From assembly GCA_000307305.1 (NCBI GenBank), contig DF158882.1, positions 1,768,797 to 1,827,691 on the forward strand: DNA of 58,895 nt, read 5' to 3'. Positions 28,492 to 39,892 of the stretch are shown piece by piece. Below the pieces are notes generated by a model. It was not told the origin of the DNA and searched no databases. It worked only from the letters and a program-made list of their open reading frames with translations. This DNA comes from Enterobacteriaceae bacterium B14. GTDB lineage: Bacteria > Pseudomonadota > Gammaproteobacteria > Enterobacterales > Enterobacteriaceae. The position numbers and the translations under genes are program-made. Position 1 is the first letter of the stretch, and the number at the start of each line of letters is the position of its first letter.

Positions 28492-29724
28492 TTAGAACAG
28501 TAAACGAGCCCTAATCGTGCCAGGAATCGCTTTCATATGTTGTAAAGCCACTTCTGCACGGTTGGTTTCAACATCGATAACCACATAGCCAATATCAGAG
28601 GACGTTTGCAGGAACTGAGCTGCAATGTTAATCCCCTCTTGCGCAAAGATTTGGTTTATCTGAGTCAGAACACCGGGGCGGTTTTCATGTATATGCAGCA
28701 AACGGCTGACATTCTCGCCATGGTATGGCAGAGAAACTTCTGGGAAGTTAACCGCTGACAACGTAGAACCGTTATCGGAGTATTTAGCCAGTTTACCCGC
28801 CACTTCACTACCAATGTTCTCTTGTGCTTCTTGAGTAGAGCCGCCGATATGCGGTGTCAGAATCACATTATCCAGCTCACATAGCGGAGAGATAAACGGA
28901 TCGCTGTTTGTTGCTGGCTCTTCAGGGAACACATCGATTGCAGCGCCGGTAAGGTGTTTGCTTTTTAACGCATCGGCTAAATCCTGAATATCCACCACCG
29001 TGCCACGTGACGCATTGATAAATACCGAGCCAGGCTTCATCAGGGTGAATTGTTCTGCTGCCATCATATTTTTCGTTGATGCTGTTTCCGGTACGTGCAG
29101 CGAGACAACATCACTCATATTCAACAGTTCAGATAAATGCCCTACCTGTTGAGCATTACCCAACGGCAGTTTATTTTCGATATCATAAAAATAAACCTGC
29201 ATCCCGATAGATTCAGCCAAAATACCTAACTGAGTACCGATATGACCATAGCCGATGATCCCGAGTTTTTTACCACGGGCTTCAAAAGAGCCAACTGCCA
29301 ACTTATTCCAAACGCCGCGATGCGCTTGCGCATTCGCTTCAGGTATCCGACGCAGTAACAGCAGTATTTCACCCAAAACCAATTCAGCAACAGAGCGTGT
29401 ATTTGAGAAAGGCGCATTAAAGACAGGAATACCGCGTTTTGTCGCTGCTTTTAAATTAACCTGATTGGTTCCGATACAGAAACAACCAACAGCAACCAGT
29501 TTCTCTGCCGCAGCAAAAACCTCTTCTGTCATTTGGGTCCGCGAACGCAGGCCAACAAAGTGAGCATCTTTAATGGAGGACTTCAGCGTCTCCGTATCCA
29601 ATGCACCTTTGTGGTATTCGATATTGGTATATCCTGCAGCACGTAGATTATCGACTGTGCTTTGATGAACCCCTTCAACTAACAGAAATTTAATTCTGTC
29701 CTTATCCAGTGAAACTTTGGCCAT
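28492..29724 (-). CDS. serA: D-3-phosphoglycerate dehydrogenase
   Basis: SerA performs the first step of serine synthesis and is feedback-inhibited by serine. The 410-residue enzyme (E. coli 410) has the NAD-binding GIIGYGHIGTQLG, the substrate-site region INASRGTVVDI and the catalytic His in LTPHIGGSTQEAQ. The C-terminal ACT domain (RPGVLTQINQIFAQEGINI) carries the serine site. Confidence 0.98.
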   Translation of the reverse strand: MAKVSLDKDRIKFLLVEGVHQSTVDNLRAAGYTNIEYHKGALDTETLKSSIKDAHFVGLRSRTQMTEEVFAAAEKLVAVGCFCIGTNQVNLKAATKRGIPVFNAPFSNTRSVAELVLGEILLLLRRIPEANAQAHRGVWNKLAVGSFEARGKKLGIIGYGHIGTQLGILAESIGMQVYFYDIENKLPLGNAQQVGHLSELLNMSDVVSLHVPETASTKNMMAAEQFTLMKPGSVFINASRGTVVDIQDLADALKSKHLTGAAIDVFPEEPATNSDPFISPLCELDNVILTPHIGGSTQEAQENIGSEVAGKLAKYSDNGSTLSAVNFPEVSLPYHGENVSRLLHIHENRPGVLTQINQIFAQEGINIAAQFLQTSSDIGYVVIDVETNRAEVALQHMKAIPGTIRARLLF

Positions 29725-30190
29725 GTCCCAATCCTATTTGTTTTCTCTAAAAACACCGACGTCAGATTTTTTCCACGATAGACCACTCATATTGAGCAAG
29801 CTCAAAAAGGGAAGCGTTATCGATTGCTAAACAAACTCGACATCCAACATAACAAAAAAATCACAGACAGCAATACCAATCCTTTTCCATTAATCAGCAC
29901 ATCCAATAAAGCAAAGGGGCATTTTCAGTCAAATACTCTGAGATACAAGATGAAAATCAGACTTTACAGCGAAGCAATGCTATTACGTGATATATGTCAC
30001 CAAATATTCGCTGTTTTAAAATATCGCTATCACCCTATTATTTTTTGGAGACACCACATCTAGTAGACAAAGAAGTACGGTAGTACAGAAAATAGCGAGG
30101 GAAAGGAAAGAAAAATAAAGAGAGGGAAGAAAAGAAGATGCCGCAGCGTTCACATAAAAAACGCCACTGCGGCAGTCATATATTTGAAAG
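29725..30190. other. Intergenic region serA / rpiA
   Basis: These 466 bp are AT-rich and hold the serA upstream region plus the rpiA terminator. A 79-codon plus-strand ORF at 29824 lacks a ribosome site and recognisable content and is not called. No clear operator is seen. Confidence 0.5.
30139..30174 (-). terminator. Terminator after rpiA
   Basis: TGCCGCAG and CTGCGGCA, with inner AACGC/GCGTT pairing, form a strong hairpin about 17 bp past the rpiA stop. Confidence 0.75.
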
Positions 30191-30850
30191 CTACTCTTCG
30201 ATGACTCTTACACCATCAGCGCTCCCCACAAGCGCAACATTCGCACCACGGTTAGCAAATAAGCCAACGGTGACTACGCCTGCAATATTATTGATCTGAT
30301 TCTCTAACGCAATGGGGTCGACAATGTTGAGATTATGGACATCAAGAATGACATTGCCATTATCGGTCACCACACCCTGCCGATACTCGGGTAATCCCCC
30401 TAACTTAACAAGCTCACGAGCAACGTAAGAGCGTGCCATAGGGATCACTTCAACGGGCAGAGGGAATTTGCCTAACACGCCAACTACTTTAGACTCATCG
30501 ACAATACAGATAAATTTCTTGGCAATGGCAGAGATGATCTTCTCACGCGTCAGTGCAGCACCACCGCCTTTAATCATCTGCATATGGCCGTTGATCTCAT
30601 CGGCGCCATCGACATAGATATCCAAAGAGTCCACTTCGTTGCAATCAAAAATCTTGATTCCAAGCCCTTTAAGCTTCTCAGTTGAAGCCTCAGAGCTGGA
30701 AACAGCCCCTTCAATTTGATGGCTCATGGTGCCTAATGCATCGATAAAATGAGCTGCCGTGGAGCCAGTACCCACGCCGACAATGGTTCCGGGACGCACA
30801 TATTTAAGTGCTGCCCAACCAACCGCTTTTTTCAGTTCATCCTGAGTCAT
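30191..30850 (-). CDS. rpiA: Ribose-5-phosphate isomerase A
   Basis: RpiA interconverts ribulose-5-P and ribose-5-P. The 219-residue protein has [32 protein letters not shown] with the catalytic acid and lysine, and [19 protein letters not shown]. Length equals E. coli RpiA. It is divergent from argP with 266 bp between the true starts. Confidence 0.98.
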   Translation of the reverse strand: MTQDELKKAVGWAALKYVRPGTIVGVGTGSTAAHFIDALGTMSHQIEGAVSSSEASTEKLKGLGIKIFDCNEVDSLDIYVDGADEINGHMQMIKGGGAALTREKIISAIAKKFICIVDESKVVGVLGKFPLPVEVIPMARSYVARELVKLGGLPEYRQGVVTDNGNVILDVHNLNIVDPIALENQINNIAGVVTVGLFANRGANVALVGSADGVRVIEE

Positions 30851-31116
30851 GGTAAATTCTATGCCTATTCAGAGCAAAATCGTGCGCGCATTATAGAACA
30901 AGGCCGAGGGAAATAGTGCGATTGACGTACTAATTACTGAAGATATTCGGGCCGCCATAACGAAAATCAATCACGGTATTGTTAGAGAACTGTGGAATAG
31001 TAAAGACACTGCTTGAGTTAATCTTTAATATGCAGCCCAATGCCTTATTCAACATGACCATATTCAATAGGCTTGAAAAGCAGGGTATGGCTATTTTTAG
31101 CAGGGAACAGACACCC

Positions 31117-32010
31117 ATGAAACGCCCAGATTACCGAACCCTTCAAGCGCTAGATGCGGTAATCCGCGAACGCGGTTTTGATCGCGCGGCTCAGAAGCTA
31201 TGCATCACACAATCTGCTGTTTCCCAGCGAATCAAACAGTTGGAAAACCTATTTGGGCAACCACTACTGGTCAGAACCATACCACCTCGCCCTACCGAAC
31301 AAGGGCAAAAGCTTTTAGCACTGCTGCATCAAGTGGAGCTACTAGAAGAAGAGTGGCTAGGTAATGAGACGGGCAGTGATACGCCACTACTGCTCTCTCT
31401 GGCGGTCAACGCCGACAGTTTAGCAACTTGGCTACTCCCTGCATTAAAGTCTGTTCTAAGCGACTCCCCCATGCGTTTAAACCTGCAAGTGGAAGATGAA
31501 ACTCGCACCCAAGAGCGTTTACGTCGAGGTGAAGTAGTAGGCGCTGTCAGTATACAACCGCAGCCGCTGCCGAGTTGCTTGGTTGATAAACTCGGCGCGC
31601 TCGATTATCTGTTTGTTGCATCCCCTGAGTTTGCCAATCGCTATTTCCCTAACGGGGTAACGCGCTCTGCGCTACTGAAAGCCCCTGCTGTCGCGTTCGA
31701 CCATCTGGATGATATGCATCAGGCCTTCTTGCAACTGCATTTTGAGCTACCACCGGGCAGCGTACCCTGCCATATCGTTAACTCGTCAGAAGCATTTGTA
31801 CAGCTCGCGAAACAGGGGACAACCTGCTGCATGATCCCGCATTTACAGATAGAAAGAGAGCTAGCAGAGGGTGAGTTGGTCGATCTAACACCTGGCCTTT
31901 ATCAGCGCAGGATGCTCTATTGGCATCGGTTTTCACCGGAAAGTAGAATGATGAGAAAGGTGACTGACGCCCTGTTAGAGCACGGGCGTCAGGTATTACG
32001 ACAAGATTAA
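31117..32010 (+). CDS. argP: LysR-type regulator ArgP (IciA)
   Basis: ArgP activates argO and other genes in response to arginine and lysine. I start it at the ATG at 31117 ([21 protein letters not shown]), which gives the exact E. coli length of 297; the frame is open 46 codons further upstream but without homology. The N-terminal winged HTH shows [20 protein letters not shown] and the effector domain includes [13 protein letters not shown]. Its classical target argO is 2.4 kb away in this window. Confidence 0.97.
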   Translation: MKRPDYRTLQALDAVIRERGFDRAAQKLCITQSAVSQRIKQLENLFGQPLLVRTIPPRPTEQGQKLLALLHQVELLEEEWLGNETGSDTPLLLSLAVNADSLATWLLPALKSVLSDSPMRLNLQVEDETRTQERLRRGEVVGAVSIQPQPLPSCLVDKLGALDYLFVASPEFANRYFPNGVTRSALLKAPAVAFDHLDDMHQAFLQLHFELPPGSVPCHIVNSSEAFVQLAKQGTTCCMIPHLQIERELAEGELVDLTPGLYQRRMLYWHRFSPESRMMRKVTDALLEHGRQVLRQD

Positions 32011-32033
32011 AATTTCGCTAAAAGTACGAGAAA

Positions 32034-32756
32034 TTAACGCTGCAAATCGAAAACCACATCAACTTTGTCTTCAAAGTTGATGGTTTGTTGCTCATACGTC
32101 TCTGCTGCACCTACTTTAGCCGAAGAATCCGCCGCCATCATATAGGTTCTGGCTCTCACCATAGGCACAGAATCTGCCATCCGATAGCGAACGCTAAACA
32201 CTGGGCCTAACTTAACACCAAAACCTTTCGCTAACGCCTGAGCCTGCTCCGTCGCGTTCTGCATCGCTTTCAGGCGGGCCTGATTACGATAAGCATCCGG
32301 CTTAGCAACACCTAAATCAACAGAACGGATCTCATTCAAACCCGCTTTCAAGGCGCCATCCAGCAAATCATTCAGCTTATCCAACTGATTTAATGTCACC
32401 TGAACCATACGGATCGCACGGTAACCTTTCAGAACCTGACCGCCATCTTTCGGGTAGTCATATTCTGGCTGAGTACGAATATTGGCAGCATTAATGTCTT
32501 TTTTCTCGATGCCATTTTTTTTCAGAAAATCAAAATACTGTGCAACGCGATCATCCACCTGTTTTTTTGCAGAGGCGGCATCTTTACTATAAACCCCCAC
32601 CTCGATAGAGATCGTTGCCATATCTGGCTCAGCATCAACGCTTGCTGTTCCTGACGTCGCAACATGTGGTCCTTCCGGTACTTCGGCGGCTTGTAACGCT
32701 AATGGAAGCGTTCCTAATCCTAACATTGCGGCCATAGCCAATGCTTTTAGCTTCAC
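32034..32756 (-). CDS. yggE: SIMPL-domain periplasmic protein YggE
   Basis: The 240-residue precursor has a signal peptide (MKLKALAMAAMLGLGTLPLALQ, cleaved at about AA) and a SIMPL (DUF541) domain starting ATSGTASVDAEPDMATI. E. coli YggE is linked to oxidative stress tolerance; its molecular role is not known. It is convergent with argP with a 23-bp gap. Confidence 0.93.
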   Translation of the reverse strand: MKLKALAMAAMLGLGTLPLALQAAEVPEGPHVATSGTASVDAEPDMATISIEVGVYSKDAASAKKQVDDRVAQYFDFLKKNGIEKKDINAANIRTQPEYDYPKDGGQVLKGYRAIRMVQVTLNQLDKLNDLLDGALKAGLNEIRSVDLGVAKPDAYRNQARLKAMQNATEQAQALAKGFGVKLGPVFSVRYRMADSVPMVRARTYMMAADSSAKVGAAETYEQQTINFEDKVDVVFDLQR

Positions 32757-32876
32757 ACTGCCTCCTTAGGGCTTTGTCTTATCAATTATTTCATTGCTAA
32801 CGTTATGATAGCAGAGATTGATAAACGCTGGCGTGATTACACATCAGCGTATCAGCACCCTACACCGTCTCTGTTG

Positions 32877-34268
32877 CTAGTCAGAATTCTTAATCAACCA
32901 CACGCGGTAGTTTTTGCCTTTAATCTTTCCCTGACGCAGCTTTTCTAACGCTTTTTTCGCGCTCTTACTGCGGATAGCCACATAAGCCTGTGTCGCGAAC
33001 AGATCGATCTTACCCACTTCCGCCGCCGTTAACCCCGCATCACCCGTTAATGCCCCCAGCAAGTCGCCAGGGCGGATTTTAGCTTTTCGACCGCCGTCGA
33101 TATTCAGCGTAAGCATATCTGACGCTAACGGCAGAATAGACACACTGCTCAGCTCCTGCCCATCCTGCCACTGAATATTGAGATTCAGATAATCTTCAAT
33201 ACCGTGTGCGCGAGCCATCTCACTCACGGTGCAAAAACTCACCGCCAGCCCTTCCGTTCCAGCCCTACCCGTACGGCCAATGCGATGCACATACACTTCT
33301 GGGTCGTGAGGCAGTTCGAAATTCACCACTAATGGCAAATCTTTAATATCTAAACCACGAGCAGCCACATCGGTTGCGACTAAAACGCGACAACTACGGT
33401 TTGAAAACTGCACCAGAACTCGCTCACGATCGCGCTGTTCTAAATCGCCATGTAGCGCCAATGTGCTGATACCATTTGCCAGCAATGTGTCACAAACGGC
33501 TTGGCAATCGCGCTTGGTATTACAAAACACGACGCTAGATTCTGGTGAGCTGTGGGACAAGAGGCGCATCAACAACGTAATACGCTGCTCTTTGGTCGTT
33601 TCAAAGAAACGCTGCTCAATCTGCGCACCATCTTCCTCGGTTACGACACTCACACTTTTCGGGTTACGCTGCACCCGTTGGCTCATTGCTTCGATATCTG
33701 CGGGGTAAGTGGCAGAGAACAGCAGCGTTTGGCGCTGTGGTGGCGTGTGCTGAATGATGTTCTCTACCTCATCGGCAAACCCCATATCCAACATTCTGTC
33801 GGCTTCATCGAGCACTAATACCCTGACATCGTCCAGCTTGAGCGTTGTTTTACGCAGATGGTCCTGAATTCGGCCCGGTGTACCAACGATAATATGCGGC
33901 GGATGGGCCAGTGAATCGATCTGTGCTCCCATCGGCTGCCCGCCACACAGCGTCATCACTTTTATATTTTGCTTAAAGCGAGCAAGGCGGCGAACCTCTT
34001 TGCTGACCTGATCCGCTAGCTCACGTGTCGGGCAGACGATCAGCGCTTGAGGGCGAAACAGCTCGACATCAATAGCCGCCAATAAGCCGATACCAAAAGC
34101 CGCAGTTTTACCGCTGCCGGTTTTGGCCTGAGCTAGCACATCCTCACCTTGCAATATTAACGGTAAGGACTCGGCCTGAATCGGCGTCATGCTGGTATAA
34201 CCCAACTCAGTCAGGTTAGCGATTTGCTCTTTAGCTAGTGGTAGCTCGGAAAATGGAATTGAACTCAC
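32877..34268 (-). CDS. dbpA: ATP-dependent RNA helicase DbpA
   Basis: This DEAD-box protein acts on 23S rRNA helix 92 during 50S assembly. The 463-residue sequence shows all motifs in order: Q motif (GYTSMTPIQAESLP), Walker A AKTGSGKT, PTRELA, GTPGR, DEAD in LVLDEADRML, SAT, and HRIGRTGRAG. The C-terminal RNA-binding domain (IRPGDLLGALTGDAGL ... VAI) marks it as DbpA rather than SrmB or RhlE. In E. coli dbpA is elsewhere, so its location between yggE and argO is a synteny difference. Confidence 0.94.
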   Translation of the reverse strand: MSSIPFSELPLAKEQIANLTELGYTSMTPIQAESLPLILQGEDVLAQAKTGSGKTAAFGIGLLAAIDVELFRPQALIVCPTRELADQVSKEVRRLARFKQNIKVMTLCGGQPMGAQIDSLAHPPHIIVGTPGRIQDHLRKTTLKLDDVRVLVLDEADRMLDMGFADEVENIIQHTPPQRQTLLFSATYPADIEAMSQRVQRNPKSVSVVTEEDGAQIEQRFFETTKEQRITLLMRLLSHSSPESSVVFCNTKRDCQAVCDTLLANGISTLALHGDLEQRDRERVLVQFSNRSCRVLVATDVAARGLDIKDLPLVVNFELPHDPEVYVHRIGRTGRAGTEGLAVSFCTVSEMARAHGIEDYLNLNIQWQDGQELSSVSILPLASDMLTLNIDGGRKAKIRPGDLLGALTGDAGLTAAEVGKIDLFATQAYVAIRSKSAKKALEKLRQGKIKGKNYRVWLIKNSD

Positions 34269-34399
34269 GGCAGGCTCTTTTAAAAAGGAGTGTTAGGCTG
34301 CAGCTGCTGCTTCAGCCAGTCATAATAGAAATATAATAACAGAGTTATGCCTCATCCAGCCCAATGTTCATAAACAAACTCTTTGCCTGCCCACCTATG

Positions 34400-35011
34400 T
34401 TAAAAACTCTGCATCGCCAATTGCAACGCAATAAGCCACATCACCACACCAACAACAAAGTTAATCGTCCTCTGAGCTGCGGGCTTTTGCAGCCAAGGGG
34501 CAAGCCAAGAGGCCAATAGAGACAACGAAAAGAACCAAAGAACTGACGCAGTAACCGCACCAAAAGCAAACCAAGAACGCTCATCTGCTCCAAGTTGCCC
34601 ACCAAGGCTCCCCAGAACCACAAAGGTATCCAGATAGACATGAGGATTAAGCCAAGTCACCGCCAGCATCGTCACAACAATGCGCCAGCGGCTCTGTTGA
34701 GCGGCAATAAGAGACTCTGCTTCAAGGTCGGCACGAAATGCCGTCTTAAATGCGCCCCAGCCATACCACAACAAAAATGCTACGCCGCCCCACGTCACTA
34801 TCATCAGAAGCAACGAAGAGCTGCTCAACAGAGCGCTACCGCCGAAGATACCCGCACAAATTAAAACGATATCGCTAAAAGCACACAGGCTCGCGGTCAT
34901 CAGGTGGTAGTGCCGACGCATCCCCTGCGTCATCACAAACATATTCTGAGGGCCAAGAGGTAATATCATCGCCGCACTTAATGCAAGCCCTTGTAAATAA
35001 ATAGAGATCAT
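34400..35011 (-). CDS. argO: Arginine exporter ArgO
   Basis: ArgO is a LysE-family exporter for arginine and canavanine. The 203-residue protein has six hydrophobic helices and the family N-terminal [19 protein letters not shown] and central [18 protein letters not shown] motifs. ArgP, which controls argO in E. coli, is encoded nearby. Confidence 0.95.
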   Translation of the reverse strand: MISIYLQGLALSAAMILPLGPQNMFVMTQGMRRHYHLMTASLCAFSDIVLICAGIFGGSALLSSSSLLLMIVTWGGVAFLLWYGWGAFKTAFRADLEAESLIAAQQSRWRIVVTMLAVTWLNPHVYLDTFVVLGSLGGQLGADERSWFAFGAVTASVLWFFSLSLLASWLAPWLQKPAAQRTINFVVGVVMWLIALQLAMQSF

Positions 35012-35238
35012 ATTTAAGACACTCTTTAATCGTTACTATTGGCAGTAAAATACGGCGTCGGCATCATTAAGTGAAATTGATTTTTTTAATCGGGGATTAG
35101 CAATGTTAATAATGAAGGCGGGCTATCTTAGGGTGGGAGAGAGTGCAATGGCTCTTCTTACAGAAGAGCCATTGTGAATATTGAAAGTCACTATGTGCTG
35201 AACTACATTTCGCTATTTTTCACGCTATTTCTATCTGC

Positions 35239-36105
35239 TTAGTCTGAAGACACCGTATTTTTAGCTATCGTGTGCAGATGAACGTCCATTTGGGGAAAAG
35301 GGATGCCAATATTGTTTGCATCCAACGTCTTCTTAAAATTCTCCATCAGATCAAAATAGACGCTCCAATAATCGGAGTTTTTCGTCCAGACGCGTACCAC
35401 AAAGTTCAGAGAAGAAGGCGCCATTTCATTTAAACGAATAGTGATATCTTTGCTCTTCATAATCCGAGGGTCGGCCTCAACAACAGCGCCCAAAACAGAT
35501 TTAACCTGGTCGATATCGGCGTTATAGCCAACACCAACGGTAATATCGACGCGCCGACTCGGCTCACGAGAGTAGTTGATAATCTCGCTGCTGATGATCT
35601 TGCCATTAGGCACAATGATCGTTTTATTGTCAGGCGTGCGCAAAGTGGTAGAGAAAATCTGAACGTTATCTACCGTGCCAGAAACAGCCCCAACTTGCAC
35701 AAACTCCCCCGCTTTAAAAGGACGGAAAGCGACAATAAGCACGCCCGCAGCAAAGTTAGAAAGAGAGCCTTGTAGTGCCAAACCAACGGCTAAACCTGCC
35801 GCACCCATGACGGCAATCACTGAGGTTGTTTGAACCCCTAAACGCCCCAAAACAGCGATAAACGTAAACGCGAGTATGGCATAACGCAGCATGGCGGCGA
35901 GAAAGTGATTCACCGTTTCATCAATGCCTCTGGCTCTCATCAACCGAGCCACGCCATTAGAGATAAGACGAGCGATAATGCTACCCACGATCAAAATCAA
36001 AATAGCAGCAACGATATTCACGGCATATTGGATCAGTAAGCCTTCATTCTTGGCAATCCAATTTCCCGCACTACTAATACTTTCTGATACGTTCAAATCA
36101 ACCAT
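35239..36105 (-). CDS. mscS: Small-conductance mechanosensitive channel MscS
   Basis: MscS opens on membrane tension to release solutes in hypo-osmotic shock. I start at the ATG at 36105 (MVDLNVSESI), which aligns with E. coli MEDLNV and has GAG nine bases upstream; an ATG at 36114 is also in frame. The pore helix TM3 is seen as GAAGLAVGLALQGSLSNFAAG, followed by the beta domain (FRPFKAGEFVQVG) and the C-terminal vestibule. Length is 288. Confidence 0.97.
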   Translation of the reverse strand: MVDLNVSESISSAGNWIAKNEGLLIQYAVNIVAAILILIVGSIIARLISNGVARLMRARGIDETVNHFLAAMLRYAILAFTFIAVLGRLGVQTTSVIAVMGAAGLAVGLALQGSLSNFAAGVLIVAFRPFKAGEFVQVGAVSGTVDNVQIFSTTLRTPDNKTIIVPNGKIISSEIINYSREPSRRVDITVGVGYNADIDQVKSVLGAVVEADPRIMKSKDITIRLNEMAPSSLNFVVRVWTKNSDYWSVYFDLMENFKKTLDANNIGIPFPQMDVHLHTIAKNTVSSD

Positions 36106-36352
36106 GTTTATCATCTCAACTTATTAATAGATAATGTGTTTTTAATGCTTAGGGAAAATTCAAATAACTTACGCATGTAAGCTTGTAAAGGTTATCTCTT
36201 TGTATAAAAACAATTATTTCTTACATCATGATTATCTCAGAGTTTTTGTCTACATTAAATCAACAAATTGAAACAAAAGTAATACCACCCAGAGAATCGC
36301 GTGATATAAAACCACGAATAGAATATAACTCGCTGTTAATTAGATATAAAAA

Positions 36353-36372
36353 AGGCTCCCAAAAGGGAGCCT
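36353..36372. terminator. Terminator after fbaA
   Basis: AGGCTCCC / GGGAGCCT with an AAAA loop is flanked by A- and T-runs on both sides, 26 bp past the fbaA stop. On the minus strand it is followed by TTTTTT, a canonical intrinsic terminator. Confidence 0.9.
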
Positions 36373-36397
36373 AAAAAAATAACCTTAAAAGTACTAA

Positions 36398-37474
36398 TTA
36401 CAGCACGTCTACAGAGTTCAGCTCTTTAAACGCCAGTTCCAGACGCTCAATCATAGAGGTCTGCGCTGAACGTAGCCATACACGTGGATCGTAGTATTTC
36501 TTGTTCGGCTTATCAGCACCTTCTGGGTTACCCAGTTGGCTTTGCAGATAGCCTTCATTTTTCTTGTAGTAGTTCATGATACCTTCCCAAGTAGCCCACT
36601 GGGTGTCAGTATCAATGTTCATCTTGATAACGCCGTAGCTTACTGCTTCTTTGATCTCTTCAGCAGTAGAACCTGAACCGCCGTGGAAAACGAAGTTCAG
36701 TGCGTTATGTGGCAGGTTATGTTTCTTGCAAACATATTCCTGAGAGTTATGCAGAATTTTTGGCGTCAGTTGAACGTTACCTGGCTTATACACACCGTGA
36801 ACGTTACCGAAAGATGCAGCGATAGTGAAACGAGGGCTGATAGCGTTCAGCTTTTCGTAAGCATAATCAACATCTTCTGGCTGAGTATACAGAGCAGAGC
36901 TATCCATATGGCTATTATCAACGCCATCTTCTTCACCGCCAGTACAACCCAATTCAATTTCCAGAGTCATGCCCAATTTAGACATACGCTCCAGATACTT
37001 AGAACAAATCGCGATGTTTTCTTCTAAAGACTCTTCTGACAGGTCAATCATGTGGGAAGAGAACAGTGGCTTACCGTGAGTTTTAAAGTATTTCTCACCT
37101 GCATCTAGCAAGCCGTCTAACCAAGGCAGCAGTTTCTTCGCGCAATGGTCGGTATGCAGAATCACAGGAACGCCATAGTGCTCAGCCATCAGATGAACGT
37201 GATGCGCACCAGAGATAGCACCCAGAATAGCAGCGCCTTGGCCTTCAGCCTTAAGGCCTTTACCTGCCATGAAAGCAGCACCGCCATTAGAGAACTGAAC
37301 AATAACAGGCGATTTCACTCTAGCAGCTGCTTCAATAACAGCATTAATAGAGTCAGTACCAACACAGTTAACCGCTGGTAGTGCAAAATTATTCGCTTTA
37401 GCTACTTCGAATACCTTCTGAACGTCATCACCAGTGATAACACCCGGTTTTACGAAATCAAAAATCTTTGACAT
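36398..37474 (-). CDS. fbaA: Fructose-bisphosphate aldolase, class II
   Basis: This is the zinc-dependent glycolytic aldolase. I start it at the ATG at 37472-37474 (MSKIFDFVKPGVITGDDVQK), which gives the E. coli length; the frame is open 15 codons upstream. Zinc and catalytic ligands are seen in ILHTDHCAKKLLPW, ELGCTGGEEDGVD, NVHGVYKPGN and VFHGGSGS. It follows pgk by 170 bp, the epd-pgk-fbaA order. Confidence 0.98.
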   Translation of the reverse strand: MSKIFDFVKPGVITGDDVQKVFEVAKANNFALPAVNCVGTDSINAVIEAAARVKSPVIVQFSNGGAAFMAGKGLKAEGQGAAILGAISGAHHVHLMAEHYGVPVILHTDHCAKKLLPWLDGLLDAGEKYFKTHGKPLFSSHMIDLSEESLEENIAICSKYLERMSKLGMTLEIELGCTGGEEDGVDNSHMDSSALYTQPEDVDYAYEKLNAISPRFTIAASFGNVHGVYKPGNVQLTPKILHNSQEYVCKKHNLPHNALNFVFHGGSGSTAEEIKEAVSYGVIKMNIDTDTQWATWEGIMNYYKKNEGYLQSQLGNPEGADKPNKKYYDPRVWLRSAQTSMIERLELAFKELNSVDVL

Positions 37475-37603
37475 GTTAAGTTGTCCCGTTTTCTTTGGTC
37501 GTGTAGATGATAAAACCATCCACTAAATATATACCCTGCTTATTTATTCGCTATGGCTAGTCGCTAAAACTAAACGCACACTAAATCAAGCCGAGTATAG
37601 AAG

Positions 37604-37628
37604 AAACGGGAGGCTCATCCTCCCGTTT
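37604..37628 (-). terminator. Perfect 10-bp stem between pgk and fbaA
   Basis: AAACGGGAGG and CCTCCCGTTT flank CTCAT 17 bp past the pgk stop. The T-run on the minus strand is interrupted (TTTCTTCT), so it may be a partial terminator or RNA-stabilising hairpin in the epd-pgk-fbaA transcript. Confidence 0.65.
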
Positions 37629-37644
37629 AACCTAAATGGTGCGA

Positions 37645-38808
37645 TTACTGCTTCGCGCGCTCTTCCAACATCACAACAGCTGGGAGTTTCTTGCCTTCAA
37701 CGAACTCAAGGAAAGCGCCGCCGCCAGTAGAGATATAAGAGACTTTATCTGCAATACCGAACAGGTCGATTGCAGCTAAAGTGTCACCGCCGCCAGCGAT
37801 AGAGAAAGCATCACTTTCTGCGATAGCCTTAGCGATAATTTCGGTACCTTTACGGAAGTTAGGGAATTCGAATACGCCTACTGGGCCGTTCCACAGGATT
37901 GTTTTCGCATTACGCAGGATTTCTGCCAGCTCTGCAGCAGAAGCATCGCCCAGATCCAGAATCTGCTCATTATCTTTGATATCGGCAACTGATTTCAGCT
38001 CAGCACTTGCTGTCTCAGAGAACTCAGTTGCAACACGCACATCGGTAGGAACAGGGATATGGCAGCTTTCCATCAGACGCTTAGCTTCTGGAACCAGATC
38101 GGCTTCATACAGAGATTTACCTACGTTGTGGCCTTGAGCGGCAACGAACGTATTCGCAATACCACCACCAACAACAAGCTGATCGGCAATCTTAGACAGT
38201 GAATCCAGAACGGTAAGTTTAGTAGAAACTTTAGAACCACCGACAATCGCAACCATTGGGCGAGCAGGATTACCCAGCGCTTTACCCAGTGCTTCTAACT
38301 CACCAGACAGCAGAGGGCCAGCACACGCGATAGGTGCGAACTTACCTACGCCATGCGTAGAAGCCTGTGCACGGTGAGCGGTACCGAATGCGTCCATTAC
38401 GAAAACGTCACACAGAGCAGCATATTTCTTAGACAGAACTTCGTCGTCTTTCTTCTCGCCTTTGTTGAAACGGACGTTTTCCAGAACAACCAACTCACCT
38501 GCCGCGATATCAACACCGTCTAAATAATCTTTCGCCAAACGAACTGGTGAAGAAAGCTTATCTTTTAAATAGTTAACAACAGGTAGCAGAGAGAACTCTT
38601 CGTTATATTCACCTTCGGTCGGGCGACCAAGGTGAGATGTGACCATGACGCGAGCACCTTGCTTCAGCGCCAGCTCAATCGTCGGCAGAGATGCGCGGAT
38701 ACGTGCATCAGAAGTCACTTTACCTTCTTTTACTGGAACGTTCAGATCCGCACGGATCAGTACGCGTTTGCCAGACAAATCCAGATCGGACATCTTAATT
38801 ACAGACAT
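37645..38808 (-). CDS. pgk: Phosphoglycerate kinase
   Basis: Pgk transfers phosphate from 1,3-bisphosphoglycerate to ADP. The 387-residue protein (E. coli 387) has the N-terminal signature [15 protein letters not shown], the substrate arginines in [10 protein letters not shown] and the nucleotide loop [11 protein letters not shown] near the C-terminus. It is 67 bp from epd. Confidence 0.98.
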   Translation of the reverse strand: MSVIKMSDLDLSGKRVLIRADLNVPVKEGKVTSDARIRASLPTIELALKQGARVMVTSHLGRPTEGEYNEEFSLLPVVNYLKDKLSSPVRLAKDYLDGVDIAAGELVVLENVRFNKGEKKDDEVLSKKYAALCDVFVMDAFGTAHRAQASTHGVGKFAPIACAGPLLSGELEALGKALGNPARPMVAIVGGSKVSTKLTVLDSLSKIADQLVVGGGIANTFVAAQGHNVGKSLYEADLVPEAKRLMESCHIPVPTDVRVATEFSETASAELKSVADIKDNEQILDLGDASAAELAEILRNAKTILWNGPVGVFEFPNFRKGTEIIAKAIAESDAFSIAGGGDTLAAIDLFGIADKVSYISTGGGAFLEFVEGKKLPAVVMLEERAKQ

Positions 38809-38875
38809 GGTGAATCCTCTCGTTGTTCTCTTTTAAAGTTGCTTGAGCACTGTACGGGTTAACCCCGACAGCGTA

Positions 38876-39892
38876 CTAAAAACCGCTGGCGGCCATTGCC
38901 AAAGTCGTATCCAACATCCGGTTGGCAAAGCCCCATTCATTATCACACCAGACCAAGGTCTTAATCAGGTGCTTACCGCTGACCCGCGTCTGCGTTCCAT
39001 CAACGATGGCACTGTGCGGATCGTGGTTAAAATCGGTCGAAACTAACGGCACTTCAGTGTAATCAACTATACCACGAAAAGCCGTTCTTGAGGCCCTCTG
39101 CAGCAAGTGGTTCACATCATCAACGGACACCGCAGACATCACCGTAACGCTTAAATCTATCGCCGTAACATTGATGGTAGGCACTCTTACAGAGATAGCC
39201 TCAAAGCGATCGCAGAACTTAGGAAAGATCCGCGTAATCCCCGCAGCCAGCTTAGTATTCACCGGAATAATCGACTGCCCTGCCGCGCGGGTGCGTCGTA
39301 AGTCTGAGTGATACGCATCAATCACTGGCTGGTCGTTCATTGCCGAGTGAATTGTCGTCACTGTTCCCGATTGAATATCGAAAGCATCATCCATCAATTT
39401 GATAATGGGAATAATACAATTCGTGGTACAGGATGCATTCGAGACGATACGGTGCTCTTTGCGCAGCTCCTGATGATTAACACCATAAACCACGGTTGCA
39501 TCCAAATCAGCCGTCCCAGGATGAGCAAACAGCACTTTCTTCGCCCCAGCTGCCAGATGTTTTTCTCCGTCGGCACGGCTACCGTAGACACCGCTACAGT
39601 CCAGCACCACATCAACATCCAGCTCGCGCCAAGGGAGAGAATCCAGTGACGCCTGATGCAGCAGGCGAATCGCGTCGCTGCCGACGTTAAGTACGTCTCC
39701 ATCCTGATGCACATCCCACGCAAAACGCCCGTGGCTAGAGTCATATTTTAGCAGATGCGCCATACCTTCTGCGTCTGCTAACTCATTTATCGCCACAACC
39801 GTTATTTCAGTTCGGCGACCAGATTCATACAAAGCACGCAGTACACTACGCCCTATCCGACCAAACCCATTTATCGCGATGCGGATTGTCAT
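38876..39892 (-). CDS. epd: Erythrose-4-phosphate dehydrogenase
   Basis: Epd makes 4-phosphoerythronate for pyridoxal phosphate synthesis. It is a GAPDH paralogue with [16 protein letters not shown] and the catalytic cysteine in [12 protein letters not shown]. The E. coli Epd length (339) and its position directly upstream of pgk distinguish it from GapA. Confidence 0.96.
   Translation of the reverse strand: MTIRIAINGFGRIGRSVLRALYESGRRTEITVVAINELADAEGMAHLLKYDSSHGRFAWDVHQDGDVLNVGSDAIRLLHQASLDSLPWRELDVDVVLDCSGVYGSRADGEKHLAAGAKKVLFAHPGTADLDATVVYGVNHQELRKEHRIVSNASCTTNCIIPIIKLMDDAFDIQSGTVTTIHSAMNDQPVIDAYHSDLRRTRAAGQSIIPVNTKLAAGITRIFPKFCDRFEAISVRVPTINVTAIDLSVTVMSAVSVDDVNHLLQRASRTAFRGIVDYTEVPLVSTDFNHDPHSAIVDGTQTRVSGKHLIKTLVWCDNEWGFANRMLDTTLAMAASGF

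Noticed and set aside
29824-30063. 79-codon plus-strand ORF between serA and rpiA
   Set aside because: It lacks a ribosome site and recognisable domains, has an AT-driven composition, and lies across the serA upstream region.
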